Positions 18,546-29,379 of a DNA stretch of 60,158 bases are shown one piece after another. The DNA comes from Pseudomonas fluorescens (GTDB lineage Bacteria; Pseudomonadota; Gammaproteobacteria; Pseudomonadales; Pseudomonadaceae). The notes beneath the pieces are model-generated. The model saw only the letters and a list, made by a program, of their open reading frames with translations, searched no databases and was not told where the DNA came from. The stretch lies in NCBI RefSeq assembly GCF_018614775.1, contig NZ_JAGGOF010000050.1:1-60158 (forward strand). Reading direction: 5' to 3'. The stretch's first letter is position 1. Every line of letters starts with the position of its first letter. The translations under genes and the position numbers were made by a program.

Positions 18546-18660
18546 CCTGGCCTTTAAAGGCCAGGCACACGCGATCGGCTCGACAATCACCGGTTCGAGT
18601 GTTTCCAGATACGCCAGCAGGGAGTGACCATCCCCTGAAAGGGCCGGGCCCTTTCAGGGG
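18546..18660 (-). promoter_or_regulatory. Two stem-loops in the aatJ-aatQ spacer
   Basis: CCTGGCCTTTAAAGGCCAGG at 18546-18565 is a perfect 20-base palindrome. At 18632-18660, CCCCTGAAAGGGC and GCCCTTTCAGGGG are 13-base arms around a 3-base loop. The second lies about 20 bases after the aatJ stop and has no long T-tract. Together they probably protect the aatJ mRNA or partly end transcription, so that binding protein exceeds permease. Confidence 0.7.
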
Positions 18661-18679
18661 ATAAGGTTAGTCAGAAAAA

Positions 18680-19594
18680 TCAGGACTTCTTGTCGTCAGC
18701 CGCTTTGTCGGTCGGATTGGCGATCAGTGCCTTGAGCTCGTCGCTCATCGGGAAGTTCAGGTTCAGGTTTTTCGGCGGGATTGGCTGCGTGAACCACTTG
18801 TCGTAGATCTTGTTGATCTCGCCCGAGGAGTAAGTGGCCTTGATGGCATCGTCGACCGCCTTTTTGAACGGCTCGTCGCCCTTGCGCATCATGCAGCCGT
18901 AGATTTCGTAGGACTGAGGCGTACCGGTCACTTCCCAGTCGCTCGCCTTCTTGGCCTTGGCCGCTTCACCGGCCAGCAGGGCGTCGTCCATCATGAACGC
19001 AACGGCACGGCCCGATTCCAGCATCTGGAACGACTCGCCGTGGTCCTTGGCGGAGATGACGTTCATGCCCATCTGCTTGTCGGCGTTCATCGCCTTGAGC
19101 AGGCGCTCGGAGGTGGTGCCGGCGGTGGTCACGACGTTCTTGCCTTTCAGATCGTCGAAATCCTTGTACTTGGAGTCTTTCTTGGAGAGCAGGCGCGTGC
19201 CGATCTCGAAGATGCCCACGGAGAAATCAACCTGCTGCTGACGCTCGACGTTGTTGGTGGTGGAGCCGCACTCCAGGTCCACGGTGCCGTTCTGCACCAA
19301 CGGGATACGGGTTTGCGAGGTGACCAGGTTGTATTTGACCTGCAGGTCCGGCATGTCCAGGTCTTTTTTCAAGGCTTCGACGACTTTCAGTTGAATGTCG
19401 TGGGAGTAGCCGACCGGCTTGCCGGAAGCGTCTGCGATGTAGGAAAACGGAATGGAAGCGTCGCGATGCCCGAGCGTGACGAAGCCGGACTCTTTGATCT
19501 TTTTCAGCGTGCCGGTCAGTTCGGCGGCGAAAACCGGAGTGCTGATCAGAGCGGCAGCAATGGCTGCGCCCAGGAGATGGGGAACGATGCGCAT
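18680..19594 (-). CDS. aatJ: Glutamate/aspartate periplasmic binding protein
   Basis: Periplasmic substrate-binding protein of the importer (GltI type). The 304 residues begin with a cleavable signal peptide (MRIVPHLLGAAIAAALISTP… ending VFAAE near residue 24), then the type 3 solute-binding fold (LKKIKESGFVTLGHRDASIPFSY; FAVGIFEIG-like hinge; MMRKGDEPFKKAVDDAI). It is the first gene of the transporter operon, behind a -24/-12 promoter and two AauR-type sites. Confidence 0.95.
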   Translation of the reverse strand: MRIVPHLLGAAIAAALISTPVFAAELTGTLKKIKESGFVTLGHRDASIPFSYIADASGKPVGYSHDIQLKVVEALKKDLDMPDLQVKYNLVTSQTRIPLVQNGTVDLECGSTTNNVERQQQVDFSVGIFEIGTRLLSKKDSKYKDFDDLKGKNVVTTAGTTSERLLKAMNADKQMGMNVISAKDHGESFQMLESGRAVAFMMDDALLAGEAAKAKKASDWEVTGTPQSYEIYGCMMRKGDEPFKKAVDDAIKATYSSGEINKIYDKWFTQPIPPKNLNLNFPMSDELKALIANPTDKAADDKKS

Positions 19595-19713
19595 CGATGT
19601 TTCCTCGACATTGTTTTTTTTATTTCAGCCGGTACGTCGGCCCTGGATGCTTCGAAATGCCGGGCAGCGCCTGTTGCGGCGGCGTGCAGGCATTCGTCTC
19701 GAAAGAGTGTAGA

Positions 19714-19728
19714 GCATGACTCGTGCCA
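19714..19728 (-). promoter_or_regulatory. Sigma-54 (-24/-12) promoter of aatJQMP
   Basis: On the minus strand this reads TGGCACGAGTCATGC, matching the consensus TGGCACG-N4-TTGC at all but one key position. Transcription would start near 19703, 110 bases before aatJ. AauR, encoded downstream, is a sigma-54 activator. Confidence 0.8.
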
Positions 19729-19805
19729 GGCCAGTGGATTCTGACTAAGCTACTGTTTTAATTGAAAATTAATGTTTTGTTTCAGGTTTTGTGGCGGCCG
19801 AATCA

Positions 19806-19850
19806 TCCGGTTAGCCGAACCGACTGGCGGGTCGCGTTCGGAAAACCGAA
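19806..19850. promoter_or_regulatory. Two AauR-type sites upstream of aatJ
   Basis: TTCGGAAAACCGAA at 19837-19850 is an exact match to the AauR consensus TTCGG-N4-CCGAA recalled from P. putida. TCCGGTTAGCCGAA at 19806-19819 matches 9 of 10 fixed bases. Centres are 31 bases apart, about three helical turns, and 90-120 bases upstream of the sigma-54 promoter. Confidence 0.82.
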
Positions 19851-19870
19851 TGTTTGCACTGCACGTAAAT

Positions 19871-19969
19871 CCCTGTGGGAGCGAGCCTGCTCGCGATAGC
19901 AGCGGGTCAGACTGCATCAATGTTGAATGTTGCGCCGCTATCGCGAGCAGGCTCGCTCCCACAAGGGGG
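19871..19969. repeat. REP doublet (REPIN) between glpD and aatJ
   Basis: Inverted REP units (CCCTGTGGGAGCGAGC… to …GCTCGCTCCCACAAGGG), immediately upstream of the AauR-type sites. Confidence 0.92.
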
Positions 19970-19989
19970 CGGTGTGGGTCTCAGAAAGT

Positions 19990-20024
19990 AAAAAGCCCCT
20001 GAATCGTGGGATCCAGGGGCTTTG
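19990..20024 (-). terminator. Terminator of glpD
   Basis: AAAAAGCCCCTG and CAGGGGCTTT flank a GGATCC-containing loop, 18 bases past the glpD stop on the minus strand. Confidence 0.85.
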
Positions 20025-20041
20025 GTAACGCAGGCTATCAA

Positions 20042-21580
20042 TCAGGCCGCTTCAATCTTGCGTCGGTTGTGCTCGACCTTTTCCAGGTATTGCTGCAGTT
20101 TCTGCTGTTCAGCCGGGGTGGTGAACAGGCCCAGCTTGCTGCGGCGCCAGAGGATGTCTTGGGCATTGACCGCCCATTCATCGCTGCACAGGTAATCGAC
20201 TTCCCGGGTGTAGAGGCCTGCGCCGATGTGTTCGCCCAGGTCGGCGAGGGTGTGCACGCCCTCCAGCATGCGCCAGGTGCGGCTGCCGTAGGTCGTGGCC
20301 CAGCGGCGGGCGATGTCGGTTGGTAGCCAGTCGAACTTGTCGCGGATCGCTGAGCACAGCGCTTGCGGAGTAGTCATGTTCTCGCCGCCGGGGAGCGCAG
20401 CGTTGGCGGTCCAGCTCGGGCGCATCTGCGTGAAGTAAGGAGCCAGTTGCGCCATGGCCGACTCGGCCAGCTTGCGGTAGGTGGTCAGCTTGCCGCCAAA
20501 CACCGAGAGCAGTGGGGCTTCTTCGCCGCCGCCGGACAGCGCCAGGGTGTAGTCGCGGGTCACGGCAGACGGATTGTCGGACTCGTCGTTGCACAGCGGA
20601 CGCACGCCGGAATAGCTGTGCAGGATCTCGTCGCGGCTGATCTGCTTCTTGAAGTGAGCGTTGACCACTTTGAGCAGGTAATCGGTTTCGTCTTCGGTGA
20701 TGGCCACCTTGGCCGGGTCCCCGGTGTATTCGCGGTCGGTGGTGCCGATCAGGGTGAACTGGTTCAGGTAAGGGATGGTGAACACGATGCGCTGGTCTTC
20801 GTTCTGAAGAATGTGCGCGTGTTCGCCTTCGTAGAGTTTCGGCACAATCACGTGGCTGCCCTGGATCAGGCGGATGCCGTAAGGCGACTCCATCTTCAAG
20901 TCATCGCGAATGAACTTGGCGACCCACGGGCCAGCGGCGTTGACCAGCGCCTTGGCGCGGATCGAAAACAGGCTGCCGTCGGCGCGTTCCAGGTGCAAGT
21001 GCCAGAGGCCCTTGCTGCGACGGGCATTCACGCAGCGGGTGCGGGTGTGCACGTGGGCGCCTTTTTCCCGGGCAGCCATGGCGTTGAGCACCACCAGCCG
21101 GGCATCGTCGACCCAACAGTCGGAATATTCGAAACCCTTGGTGATCTCGCTTTTCAACGCACTGTCGGCACCGAACTTCAAGCTTTTGGAGCCTGCAAGC
21201 TGTTCACGTTTACCGAGGTGATCGTAGAGAAACAGGCCGGCGCGGATCATCCAGGCCGGACGCAGGTGGGGGCGGTGGGGCAGCACGAAGCGCATCTGTT
21301 TGACGATGTGCGGCGCCTTGGTCAGCAGCACTTCGCGTTCGGCCAGCGCCTCACGCACCAGGCGGAACTCGTAATGTTCGAGGTAGCGCAGGCCGCCATG
21401 GATCAACTTGCTGCTGGCCGAGGAGGTGTGGCTGGCCAGGTCGTCCTTTTCGCAAAGGAACACCGAAAGACCGCGACCGGCGGCGTCCGCGGCAATCCCC
21501 ACGCCGTTGATCCCACCGCCAATGACGGCGATATCGTAAACCTCGGCGAGCGGGGGCGTAGGCAAGGTAGAAGTGGACAT
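20042..21580 (-). CDS. glpD: Aerobic glycerol-3-phosphate dehydrogenase
   Basis: FAD enzyme at the inner membrane that oxidises glycerol-3-phosphate to dihydroxyacetone phosphate and feeds electrons to ubiquinone. The 512 residues start near the FAD-binding loop (IAVIGGGINGVGIAADAAGRG, residues 17-37) and contain the DAO-fold signatures KLIHGGLRYLEHYEF and VSAFGGKLTTYRKLAE-like stretch. It is the last glp gene here, with its own promoter region and a palindromic GlpR-type site upstream, and a strong terminator. Confidence 0.97.
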   Translation of the reverse strand: MSTSTLPTPPLAEVYDIAVIGGGINGVGIAADAAGRGLSVFLCEKDDLASHTSSASSKLIHGGLRYLEHYEFRLVREALAEREVLLTKAPHIVKQMRFVLPHRPHLRPAWMIRAGLFLYDHLGKREQLAGSKSLKFGADSALKSEITKGFEYSDCWVDDARLVVLNAMAAREKGAHVHTRTRCVNARRSKGLWHLHLERADGSLFSIRAKALVNAAGPWVAKFIRDDLKMESPYGIRLIQGSHVIVPKLYEGEHAHILQNEDQRIVFTIPYLNQFTLIGTTDREYTGDPAKVAITEDETDYLLKVVNAHFKKQISRDEILHSYSGVRPLCNDESDNPSAVTRDYTLALSGGGEEAPLLSVFGGKLTTYRKLAESAMAQLAPYFTQMRPSWTANAALPGGENMTTPQALCSAIRDKFDWLPTDIARRWATTYGSRTWRMLEGVHTLADLGEHIGAGLYTREVDYLCSDEWAVNAQDILWRRSKLGLFTTPAEQQKLQQYLEKVEHNRRKIEAA

Positions 21581-21617
21581 CGGCTGGCCTCGGGCTCTTT
21601 TCGTAATATTTGAATTC

Positions 21618-21631
21618 GAACATTAATGTTC
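21618..21631. promoter_or_regulatory. Candidate GlpR operator upstream of glpD
   Basis: GAACATTAATGTTC is a perfect 14-base palindrome 38-51 bases upstream of the glpD start, embedded in an AT-rich promoter-like stretch. A related half (TCGAACATTTGCG) occurs at about 21720. GlpR-type repressors bind TTCGA/GTTC-containing palindromes; assignment is inferred from position. Confidence 0.5.
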
Positions 21632-21766
21632 ATTTGCGAAAATACTAGCCCATAAACACGGCAACAGCCAGTCGACTTCGATTGAAAAAACTCATCGAAA
21701 GCGGGCTAAAGGAAAAAAATCGAACATTTGCGGGGCGGCCGCGCTGAATGCGCCGACAGGAACATG

Positions 21767-21834
21767 GCCGTCGCGAGCAGGCTCGCCCCCACAGGTACGG
21801 GTATTCCTGTGGGAGCGAGCCTGCTCGCGATGGC
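21767..21834. repeat. Short REP doublet between glpR and glpD
   Basis: Two inverted REP units with only about 14 bases between them (GTCGCGAGCAGGCTCGCCCC… then …GGGAGCGAGCCTGCTCGCGA). The left unit has a T-to-C change (CTCGCCCCCACAGG). Confidence 0.9.
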
Positions 21835-21863
21835 GTCGGTGGGGAGGATGATATGAGGTGGGT

Positions 21864-22619
21864 CTAAACCACTTCCAACCGGATCTTGTGCTGGCTCAGC
21901 AACTGCGCGAGCGCCGGCACCGGTTGCTGGTCGGTCACCAGGCAGTCGATCAGGCTGATCGGCCCGAGGCGGACCATGGCGTTGCGCCCGAATTTACTGG
22001 AGTCCGCCGCCAGCAGCACTTGCCGGGCGTTGGCGATGATCGCTTGGGAAACCCGCACTTCCTGATAATCGAAATCCAGCAGGCTGCCGTCTTCATCGAT
22101 ACCGCTGATGCCCACCAAGGCGAAGTCGACCTTGAACTGGCTGATGAAATCGACGCTGGCCTGGCCGACCACGCCGCCGTCACGCCGCACGTTACCGCCG
22201 GCGATGAGCACTTCGAAGTCATCCTTGGCGCTGAGGATCGACGCCACATGCAGGTTGTTGGTGATGACCTTGAGGTGGTTGTGGTTGAGCAATGCCCGGG
22301 CGATGGATTCGGTGGTGGTGCCGATATTGATGAACAGCGAGGCGTGATCGGGGATCTGGGCGGCGATGGCTTCGGCGATGCGTTGCTTCTCGTCGCGCAT
22401 CTGATCGGCGCGCATGGCGTAGGCGGTGTTTTCCACGCTGGAATCGTAGGCAGCGCCGCCATGGTAGCGGCGCAGCAGGTTCGCTTCCGCCAGCTGATTG
22501 ATATCACGGCGGATGGTTTGCGGGGTCACGACAAACAGTTGGGCCATTTCCTCGATGCTGACGTAGCCGCGTTCGCGGACCAGTTCGAGGATTTGCTGCT
22601 GGCGGGGAGGCAGATTCAT
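21864..22619 (-). CDS. glpR: DeoR-family repressor of glycerol genes
   Basis: A 251-residue regulator with an N-terminal DeoR helix-turn-helix ([35 protein letters not shown], residues 7-45) and a C-terminal sugar-phosphate sensor domain ([29 protein letters not shown]). Glycerol-3-phosphate is the expected inducer. It lies between glpK and glpD on the same strand, about 90 bases after glpK, as in other Pseudomonas glp regulons. Confidence 0.95.
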   Translation of the reverse strand: MNLPPRQQQILELVRERGYVSIEEMAQLFVVTPQTIRRDINQLAEANLLRRYHGGAAYDSSVENTAYAMRADQMRDEKQRIAEAIAAQIPDHASLFINIGTTTESIARALLNHNHLKVITNNLHVASILSAKDDFEVLIAGGNVRRDGGVVGQASVDFISQFKVDFALVGISGIDEDGSLLDFDYQEVRVSQAIIANARQVLLAADSSKFGRNAMVRLGPISLIDCLVTDQQPVPALAQLLSQHKIRLEVV

Positions 22620-22709
22620 GGGCGTCCTTCGGGCTGCCGAAATATGCCCATGATGCCGCAGGAATCCGCTCCCGACCAGTTACAGACCCGAGTGAAGCCC
22701 GGCGTCGGC

Positions 22710-24290
<1,581 letters not shown>

Positions 24291-25142
24291 TCAGGATGTT
24301 CTGGGCTTGCCGTCAATGGCCGGTTCTGCATTCTTTGTAGCAGTTGTAGCGCTGGGCAGATGGCGGGCAATCAACCCACGATAAGCCGCTGCTCCCAGGC
24401 AGGCCCCCAGGATCGGTGCAAAAATCGGCACCAGGAAATAGGGGATGTCGCGTCCACCCGTGAAGGAAATTTCACCCCAGCCAGTGAAGAAAGTCATCAG
24501 TTTAGGGCCGAAGTCCCGCGCCGGATTCATCGCGAAGCCGGTCAAGGGCCCCATCGAGCTGCCAATCACTGCAATCAGCAGGCCGATCAGCAGCGGCGCC
24601 AATGGGCCGCGTGGCAGGCCATTGTTGTCATCGGTGAGCGACATGATCACGCCCATCAGGATCGCGGTGATGATCATTTCCACCACGAAGGCCTGGCCGG
24701 TGGACAGGGCCGGATGCGGATAGGTGGAGAACACCGAGGCCAGTTCGAGGCTGGCCTCGCTGCCACGGATCATGTGCCGCGACTGTTCGAAATCGAAGAA
24801 CAGGTTGCTATACAGCGTATAGACCAACAGCGCGCCGCAGAAGGCGCCCGCTACTTGGCAAACAATGTAGAAAGGCAATTTGCGCTTTTCGAAATCGGTG
24901 AAGAGGCACAGGGCGATGCTGACGGCGGGGTTCAGATGCGCGCCGGAAATACCCGCGCTGAGGTAGATCGCCATGCTGACACCGACGCCCCAGATGATGC
25001 TGATTTCCCACAAGCCGAAACTCGCACCCGCGACCTTGAGCGCTGCAACGCAGCCGGTGCCAAAAAAAATCAATAACGCAGTGCCCAGAAATTCGGCCAG
25101 GCATTGGCTTGAAAGAGACGGCTGTTGTAAAGCAATAGTCAT
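24291..25142 (-). CDS. glpF: Glycerol uptake facilitator (aquaglyceroporin)
   Basis: A 283-residue inner-membrane channel for glycerol diffusion. Both channel motifs are intact: HLNPAVSIAL and MNPARDFGPK, and about six helices can be picked out. The start at 25142 (MTIALQQPSL) is chosen; 36 more upstream codons lack family resemblance. It is first in the glpFK(R) run and divergent from ybaK. Confidence 0.95.
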   Translation of the reverse strand: MTIALQQPSLSSQCLAEFLGTALLIFFGTGCVAALKVAGASFGLWEISIIWGVGVSMAIYLSAGISGAHLNPAVSIALCLFTDFEKRKLPFYIVCQVAGAFCGALLVYTLYSNLFFDFEQSRHMIRGSEASLELASVFSTYPHPALSTGQAFVVEMIITAILMGVIMSLTDDNNGLPRGPLAPLLIGLLIAVIGSSMGPLTGFAMNPARDFGPKLMTFFTGWGEISFTGGRDIPYFLVPIFAPILGACLGAAAYRGLIARHLPSATTATKNAEPAIDGKPRTS

Positions 25143-25465
25143 TCGTACCTCGGTTTTTGTTCTTTTGCGGCGCGTTCGATAAAAGCTCGATAGCGCGATT
25201 TTCACCGAGGCAGGATCCCCATCCTGGTCTCGGGTTGCTGCTTGAGACATGCGTTATGGCTTTCAGTTTCGAAAAAATATAGACAAGAAACGCCGGTGTC
25301 AAAGGTCGAAAGTGAACCGTCGGTCACATTTCAACTATTCGTGGTGTGAATGGTTGTTTCAACAACACCTGAGCACCGGCGTTTGCATGCGATCCGACGC
25401 CTTTTGGCTGGCGATGGCCTAGAATCCGTTCCACTCTTTGTTGATGTCCTTAGTCAGGAGCGGTC
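25143..25465. other. Divergent promoter region glpF-ybaK
   Basis: About 320 bases between divergent starts. GCGTTCGATAAAAGCTCGAT at about 25172-25191 and TTTCGAAAAAATAT at about 25266-25279 resemble GlpR half-sites but are imperfect. A CAGGAG site precedes ybaK. No gene is seen. Confidence 0.4.
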
Positions 25466-25936
25466 ATGACCCCCGCGTTGGATCTGTTGAAGAAAGTGCG
25501 CGCCGAACATCGTATCCATAGCTATGAACACGATCCCAAGGCTGCGTCCTATGGCTTGGAAGCTGCAGAAAAGCTCGGATTGGCGCCGGCGCAGGTGTTC
25601 AAGACATTGCTGGCCGCGAGCGAAAAGGGTGAGCTGCTGGTGGCGGTGGTGCCCGTAGTCGGGAGCCTTGATTTGAAAGGCCTGGCCCAGGCTGCCGGGG
25701 TGAAGAAGGTGGAGATGGCTGACCCGGCCGCCGCGCAGCGTTCAACCGGGTATCTGCTCGGGGGCATCAGCCCGCTGGGGCAGAAGAAGCGTCTGCGTAC
25801 GTTTATCGATGCATCCGCGCAGTCGCAGGCCAGCATTTTTGTCAGCGCGGGGCGCCGGGGGCTGGAAGTGGAGTTGGCGCCGGGAGTGCTGGCAGAGCAT
25901 ACCGGGGCGGCGTTTGCCGATATTGGACGGTCCTGA
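25466..25936 (+). CDS. ybaK: Cys-tRNA(Pro) deacylase YbaK
   Basis: Trans-editing enzyme that hydrolyses cysteine wrongly attached to tRNA-Pro. The 156-residue protein has the usual N-terminus ([22 protein letters not shown]), the conserved VFKTLLA segment with the essential lysine (about residue 46), and the [17 protein letters not shown] motif. It is alone, 98 bases before the PhzF gene. Confidence 0.94.
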   Translation: MTPALDLLKKVRAEHRIHSYEHDPKAASYGLEAAEKLGLAPAQVFKTLLAASEKGELLVAVVPVVGSLDLKGLAQAAGVKKVEMADPAAAQRSTGYLLGGISPLGQKKRLRTFIDASAQSQASIFVSAGRRGLEVELAPGVLAEHTGAAFADIGRS

Positions 25937-26034
25937 TTCATCTGGCGGTGTAGGGTAAAAATTCTGTCGATCTGTCACTGGATACCACTGTTCCGGCACC
26001 TCATGCTGGCGCATCAATAAAAAGGAGAAGTGCC

Positions 26035-26817
26035 ATGCAGCTTGCTTTTCATCAGGTCGATGCGTTCAGTGACCGGCCATTTGGCGGCAATCCGGCGATG
26101 GTCTATCGGCTCGATGCCTGGCTCGCCGATGAGCTGATGCAGAAGATCGCCGCCGAGCACAACCTGGCGGAGACCGCGTTTCTGGTGCGCGAAGGCCCGC
26201 GTTGGCATATCCGCTGGTTTACGCCTACCACGGAAGTCCCGCTGTGCGGGCACGCCACGTTGGCCAGTGCTCATGTGCTGTTCGAGGTCTACCGCGAACC
26301 CGTCGAACGCCTGGATTTCATCTGCCGGTCCGGTCCGTTGAGCGTCACCCGTGAAGGGGGGCGGTTGTGGCTGGATTTCCCGGCCATCGTGCCTGCCGAG
26401 TTGGGGGTGTCATTGGCAGTCCAGAACGCGCTGAATATTGAAGCGGTGGACGTGCTGAGCTCCAACGAGCTGTTCGTGGTGTTGGAGTCGGAGCAGGCGG
26501 TGCTCGATTGCAAGCCGGACATGGCGGCCCTGGCAAAACTGCCCTGGCCGGGCGCCATTGTGACCGCTCCGGGGAGCAAGCATGACTTTGTCTCGCGTTA
26601 TTTCGCCCCGGCTATAGGCATCAACGAAGATCCGGTGACCGGCTCGACGCACTGCAGCCTGATTCCGTATTGGTCCAAGCGCTTGGGCAAGCTGGGCCTG
26701 ACGGCTTATCAGCGTTCGGCAAGGGGTGGGGCGCTGTTTTGCCGGCTGGAAGGGGATCGGGTGAAGATTGGTGGGGATGCGACGTTGGTGGCCAGTGGGA
26801 CTTTGACGTTGGGCTAG
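26035..26817 (+). CDS. PhzF-family isomerase/epimerase
   Basis: A 260-residue protein with the duplicated diaminopimelate-epimerase-like fold of PhzF. The expected catalytic glutamate is in HNLAETAFLV (about residue 45), and DAFSDRPFGGNPAMV and INEDPVTGSTHCSLIPYW are family hallmarks. No phenazine genes are nearby, so a housekeeping or unknown substrate is more likely than phenazine synthesis. AAAGGAG precedes the start. Confidence 0.9.
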   Translation: MQLAFHQVDAFSDRPFGGNPAMVYRLDAWLADELMQKIAAEHNLAETAFLVREGPRWHIRWFTPTTEVPLCGHATLASAHVLFEVYREPVERLDFICRSGPLSVTREGGRLWLDFPAIVPAELGVSLAVQNALNIEAVDVLSSNELFVVLESEQAVLDCKPDMAALAKLPWPGAIVTAPGSKHDFVSRYFAPAIGINEDPVTGSTHCSLIPYWSKRLGKLGLTAYQRSARGGALFCRLEGDRVKIGGDATLVASGTLTLG

Positions 26818-26851
26818 CCGATAGCCTCAATATCCAGGCCAGTAATGCGAG

Positions 26852-26946
26852 CCTGTGGAAGCGACCTTGCTCGCGATAGCGGTGGTTCAGCCAGCATTTG
26901 ATGCTGAATGTGCCCGCCCCATCGCGAGCAAGCTCGCTCCCACATT
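26852..26946. repeat. Degenerate REP doublet
   Basis: Diverged inverted units (CCTGTGGAAGCGACCTTGCTCGCGAT and ATCGCGAGCAAGCTCGCTCCCAC) between the convergent phzF-like and ABC ATPase genes. The first unit has several changes from the consensus. Confidence 0.8.
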
Positions 26947-26951
26947 GGTTG

Positions 26952-28061
26952 TCAATGAGCTGTGCTGTACCGCCGCACGCCACTCTCCAGCAGCGGCAGA
27001 TGCGCCGCCGTGCTGCCCGAGGCCTGGAACAGCACCAGATGTTCCGCTGCAACGCGGATGCCGACGCTGGCCCCGACCAGATGGTCGGCATGGCTGGGGA
27101 AGATCGACTCCACTTGCGCGCCCGTCGGCAATTGCAGGCGATACAAGGTTGAAGCGCCGAGGAACGTCTTGCCAATGATCCGTGCGGCGAGCGGGCTGTC
27201 CGGGGCGTACACGATGTCGTCCGGTCGCAGCAATACGTCCACCGCCGCGCCGACGGGCCAGGTGTAGGCCCGGTTGCCGCGCAATAGGCCCAATTCGGTC
27301 TGCACCGACTCCGGGCTTTCGAGACTGCCACGAATGAAGTAACCCTGCCCGATGAAGCTGGCAACGAATGGCGTCAGCGGTTCGTGATAGAGGTTGTAAG
27401 GCGTGTCCCACTGTTCGAGTCGGCCTTCCTTGAACACCCCGACATGATCACTCACGGCGAAGGCTTCTTCCTGATCATGGGTGACCAGGATGGCGCTGGT
27501 GCCGCGGGCCTTGAGAATGTCCCTGACTTCGTGGCTCAGCTTGCGCCGCAACTCGCCATCGAGGTTGGAAAACGGCTCATCGAGCAACAGCAGTTGCGGT
27601 TCCGGTGCCAGTGCCCGGGCCAGGGCCACGCGCTGTTGCTGGCCCCCGGAGAGTTCATGGGGGAAGCGCTTGCCGAGGTTCTTCAGGTTGACCAGTTCCA
27701 GCAGTTCTTCAACCACGCGCTCCTTGTTCGGATGCTTGCGGATGCCGAAGGCGATGTTCTGCGCCACGCTCAGGTGGGGGAACAGCGCATAGTCCTGGAA
27801 CACCATGCCGATGCGGCGTTTTTCCGGGGCGAGGGTGAAGCCTGCGCGGGAAATGGTTTCCCCGGCCAGCTGGACCTCGCCCTCATGCACCGGCTCGAAA
27901 CCGGCAATGGCGCGCAATGTCGTGGTCTTGCCGCACCCGGACGAGCCGAGCAGGCAGCCGATATCGCCAGCGTTGAGGTGCAGGTTGAGGTTCTGCACCA
28001 CCCGCTGGTCCTGATACCCGCACGCCAGGTTGTGCAAATTCAGCAACAGGGAGTGGCTCAT
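26952..28061 (-). CDS. ABC transporter ATP-binding protein (FbpC-like)
   Basis: A 369-residue ATPase of the ferric iron/spermidine importer class. It has Walker [12 protein letters not shown] (about 38-48), signature LSGGQQQR (about 138-145), Walker [13 protein letters not shown], switch VTHDQEEAF, and a C-terminal TOBE-like regulatory region ([27 protein letters not shown]). No permease or binding-protein gene is beside it. Its start overlaps the argF stop (ATGA), so it is cotranscribed with argF. Substrate is unknown; Fe(III) is the best guess from the FbpC resemblance. Confidence 0.85.
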   Translation of the reverse strand: MSHSLLLNLHNLACGYQDQRVVQNLNLHLNAGDIGCLLGSSGCGKTTTLRAIAGFEPVHEGEVQLAGETISRAGFTLAPEKRRIGMVFQDYALFPHLSVAQNIAFGIRKHPNKERVVEELLELVNLKNLGKRFPHELSGGQQQRVALARALAPEPQLLLLDEPFSNLDGELRRKLSHEVRDILKARGTSAILVTHDQEEAFAVSDHVGVFKEGRLEQWDTPYNLYHEPLTPFVASFIGQGYFIRGSLESPESVQTELGLLRGNRAYTWPVGAAVDVLLRPDDIVYAPDSPLAARIIGKTFLGASTLYRLQLPTGAQVESIFPSHADHLVGASVGIRVAAEHLVLFQASGSTAAHLPLLESGVRRYSTAH

Positions 28062-28978
28062 GCGTGGCGATACGCCGGCTCGACCAGAAACTCGAGCAGG
28101 GCCTTTTGTGCATGAAGGCGATTCTCTGCCTGGTCCCAGGCCACCGAGCGCGGGTCATCCAGCAGGTCGAAACTGATCTCTTCGCCACGGTGGGCCGGCA
28201 GGCAATGCATGAACAGTACTTCAGCATCCGCCAGGTCGAGCAGGGCGCGGTTGACCTGGAGCGGTGCAAACAGCTGGACGCGCTTGGCGGTTTCTTCTTC
28301 CTGGCCCATGGAGATCCACACATCGGTGCTGACCAGGTGCGCACCGGCCACGGCCAGCTTAGGGTCACGGACGATCGTCACCCGCTCCCCGGCCTTGGCG
28401 ACCAGCCCGGCATCGGGATCGTAGCCCTCGGGGCAGGCGATGCGCAGTTGGAAGTCGAATTGCAGTGCTGCTTCTATATAGCTGTTGCACATGTTGTTGC
28501 CGTCGCCGATCCAGGCCACGGTCTTGCCCTGGATCGAGCCACGGTGTTCGAGGAATGTCTGCATGTCGGCCAGCAACTGGCAGGGGTGCAGGTCATCGGA
28601 CAGGCCATTGATCACCGGCACGCGGGAGTGGGCCGCGAACTCGGTCAGGGTGCTGTGGGCAAAGGTGCGGATCATCACGGCATCAAGCATGCTCGACATG
28701 ACGATGGCGGCATCGCCGATGGGCTCGCCGCGGCCCAGTTGGGTGTCCCGGGGCGACAGGAAGATGGCCTGGCCGCCCATCTGGATCATGCCGGCTTCGA
28801 AAGAGATACGGGTGCGGGTCGATGACTTTTCGAAGATCATTCCCAACACGCGGTTTTTCAAGGGCTCGAACAGTACGCCGCGGTTACGCAGGTCCTTGAG
28901 CTCCACGCCTCGACGGATCAGGCCGAGCAGCTCGTCGGGCGTGAGATCCATCAGGGAGAGAAAGTGCCTTGCGCTCAT
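28058..28978 (-). CDS. argF: Ornithine carbamoyltransferase (anabolic)
   Basis: Makes citrulline from ornithine and carbamoyl phosphate in arginine synthesis. The 306-residue enzyme has the carbamoyl-phosphate loop [10 protein letters not shown] (about 47-56), [11 protein letters not shown] and the ornithine loop [10 protein letters not shown]. Size and context favour the anabolic argF over catabolic arcB. A TGTCGC-N8-AA element upstream suggests ArgR control. argG lies 8.5 kb away in this window. Confidence 0.96.
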   Translation of the reverse strand: MSARHFLSLMDLTPDELLGLIRRGVELKDLRNRGVLFEPLKNRVLGMIFEKSSTRTRISFEAGMIQMGGQAIFLSPRDTQLGRGEPIGDAAIVMSSMLDAVMIRTFAHSTLTEFAAHSRVPVINGLSDDLHPCQLLADMQTFLEHRGSIQGKTVAWIGDGNNMCNSYIEAALQFDFQLRIACPEGYDPDAGLVAKAGERVTIVRDPKLAVAGAHLVSTDVWISMGQEEETAKRVQLFAPLQVNRALLDLADAEVLFMHCLPAHRGEEISFDLLDDPRSVAWDQAENRLHAQKALLEFLVEPAYRHA

Positions 28979-29379
28979 GATTGACTACCTTTTGTTACTG
29001 ACCGCAGATGCTCAAAGCCTTGTTTAATGAAAAAACGGGCGAGACCTGCGGCAAAAGCCGCACGGGGCGACGAAAATAGGGGAAGGCGCGATATTGACAT
29101 TAAATGTCGCGTCTTACCAATAGGGCTACGGTTTTTGGGGATTCAGCAAGGTCATCACAGGACTGCGATGACTGGTTGGAGGCCGGTTTCCTGACAGCAG
29201 CGACCCATTTGTACACTGCCCTTGCGCCGCTTGGCAAACAAGCAAGGTGGGCCCGCCGGGGTTAGGGGTCGTTCAGGACCGGCTATTGCGAGGGGCCGCC
29301 CGCCTGGCGGTGACTGTGAAGCATTTCCTATTGCAATGGGCTGGGTTATAAATGAATCCCGAGCGACAGGAGCCCCGAA
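28979..29379. other. Intergenic region argF to the 93-residue protein
   Basis: About 400 bases between divergent genes. It contains an ArgR-type half-site (29105-29120) on the argF side and otherwise no recognisable element. No gene is seen. Confidence 0.45.
29105..29120. promoter_or_regulatory. ArgR-type site upstream of argF
   Basis: TGTCGCGTCTTACCAA matches the P. aeruginosa ArgR half-site TGTCGC-N8-AA exactly as I recall it. It lies 127 bases upstream of the argF start. A clear second half-site was not seen. Confidence 0.5.

Larger units (their letters stand above)
19595..20041. other. Intergenic region aatJ-glpD
   Basis: About 450 bases without a gene. In order: the aatJ leader, the sigma-54 promoter, two AauR-type sites, a REP doublet and the glpD terminator. 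Confidence 0.75.

Noticed and set aside
26035..26817. PhzF-like gene as a sign of phenazine production
   Set aside because: No other phz genes are in the window, and isolated PhzF-family proteins are common housekeeping relatives.
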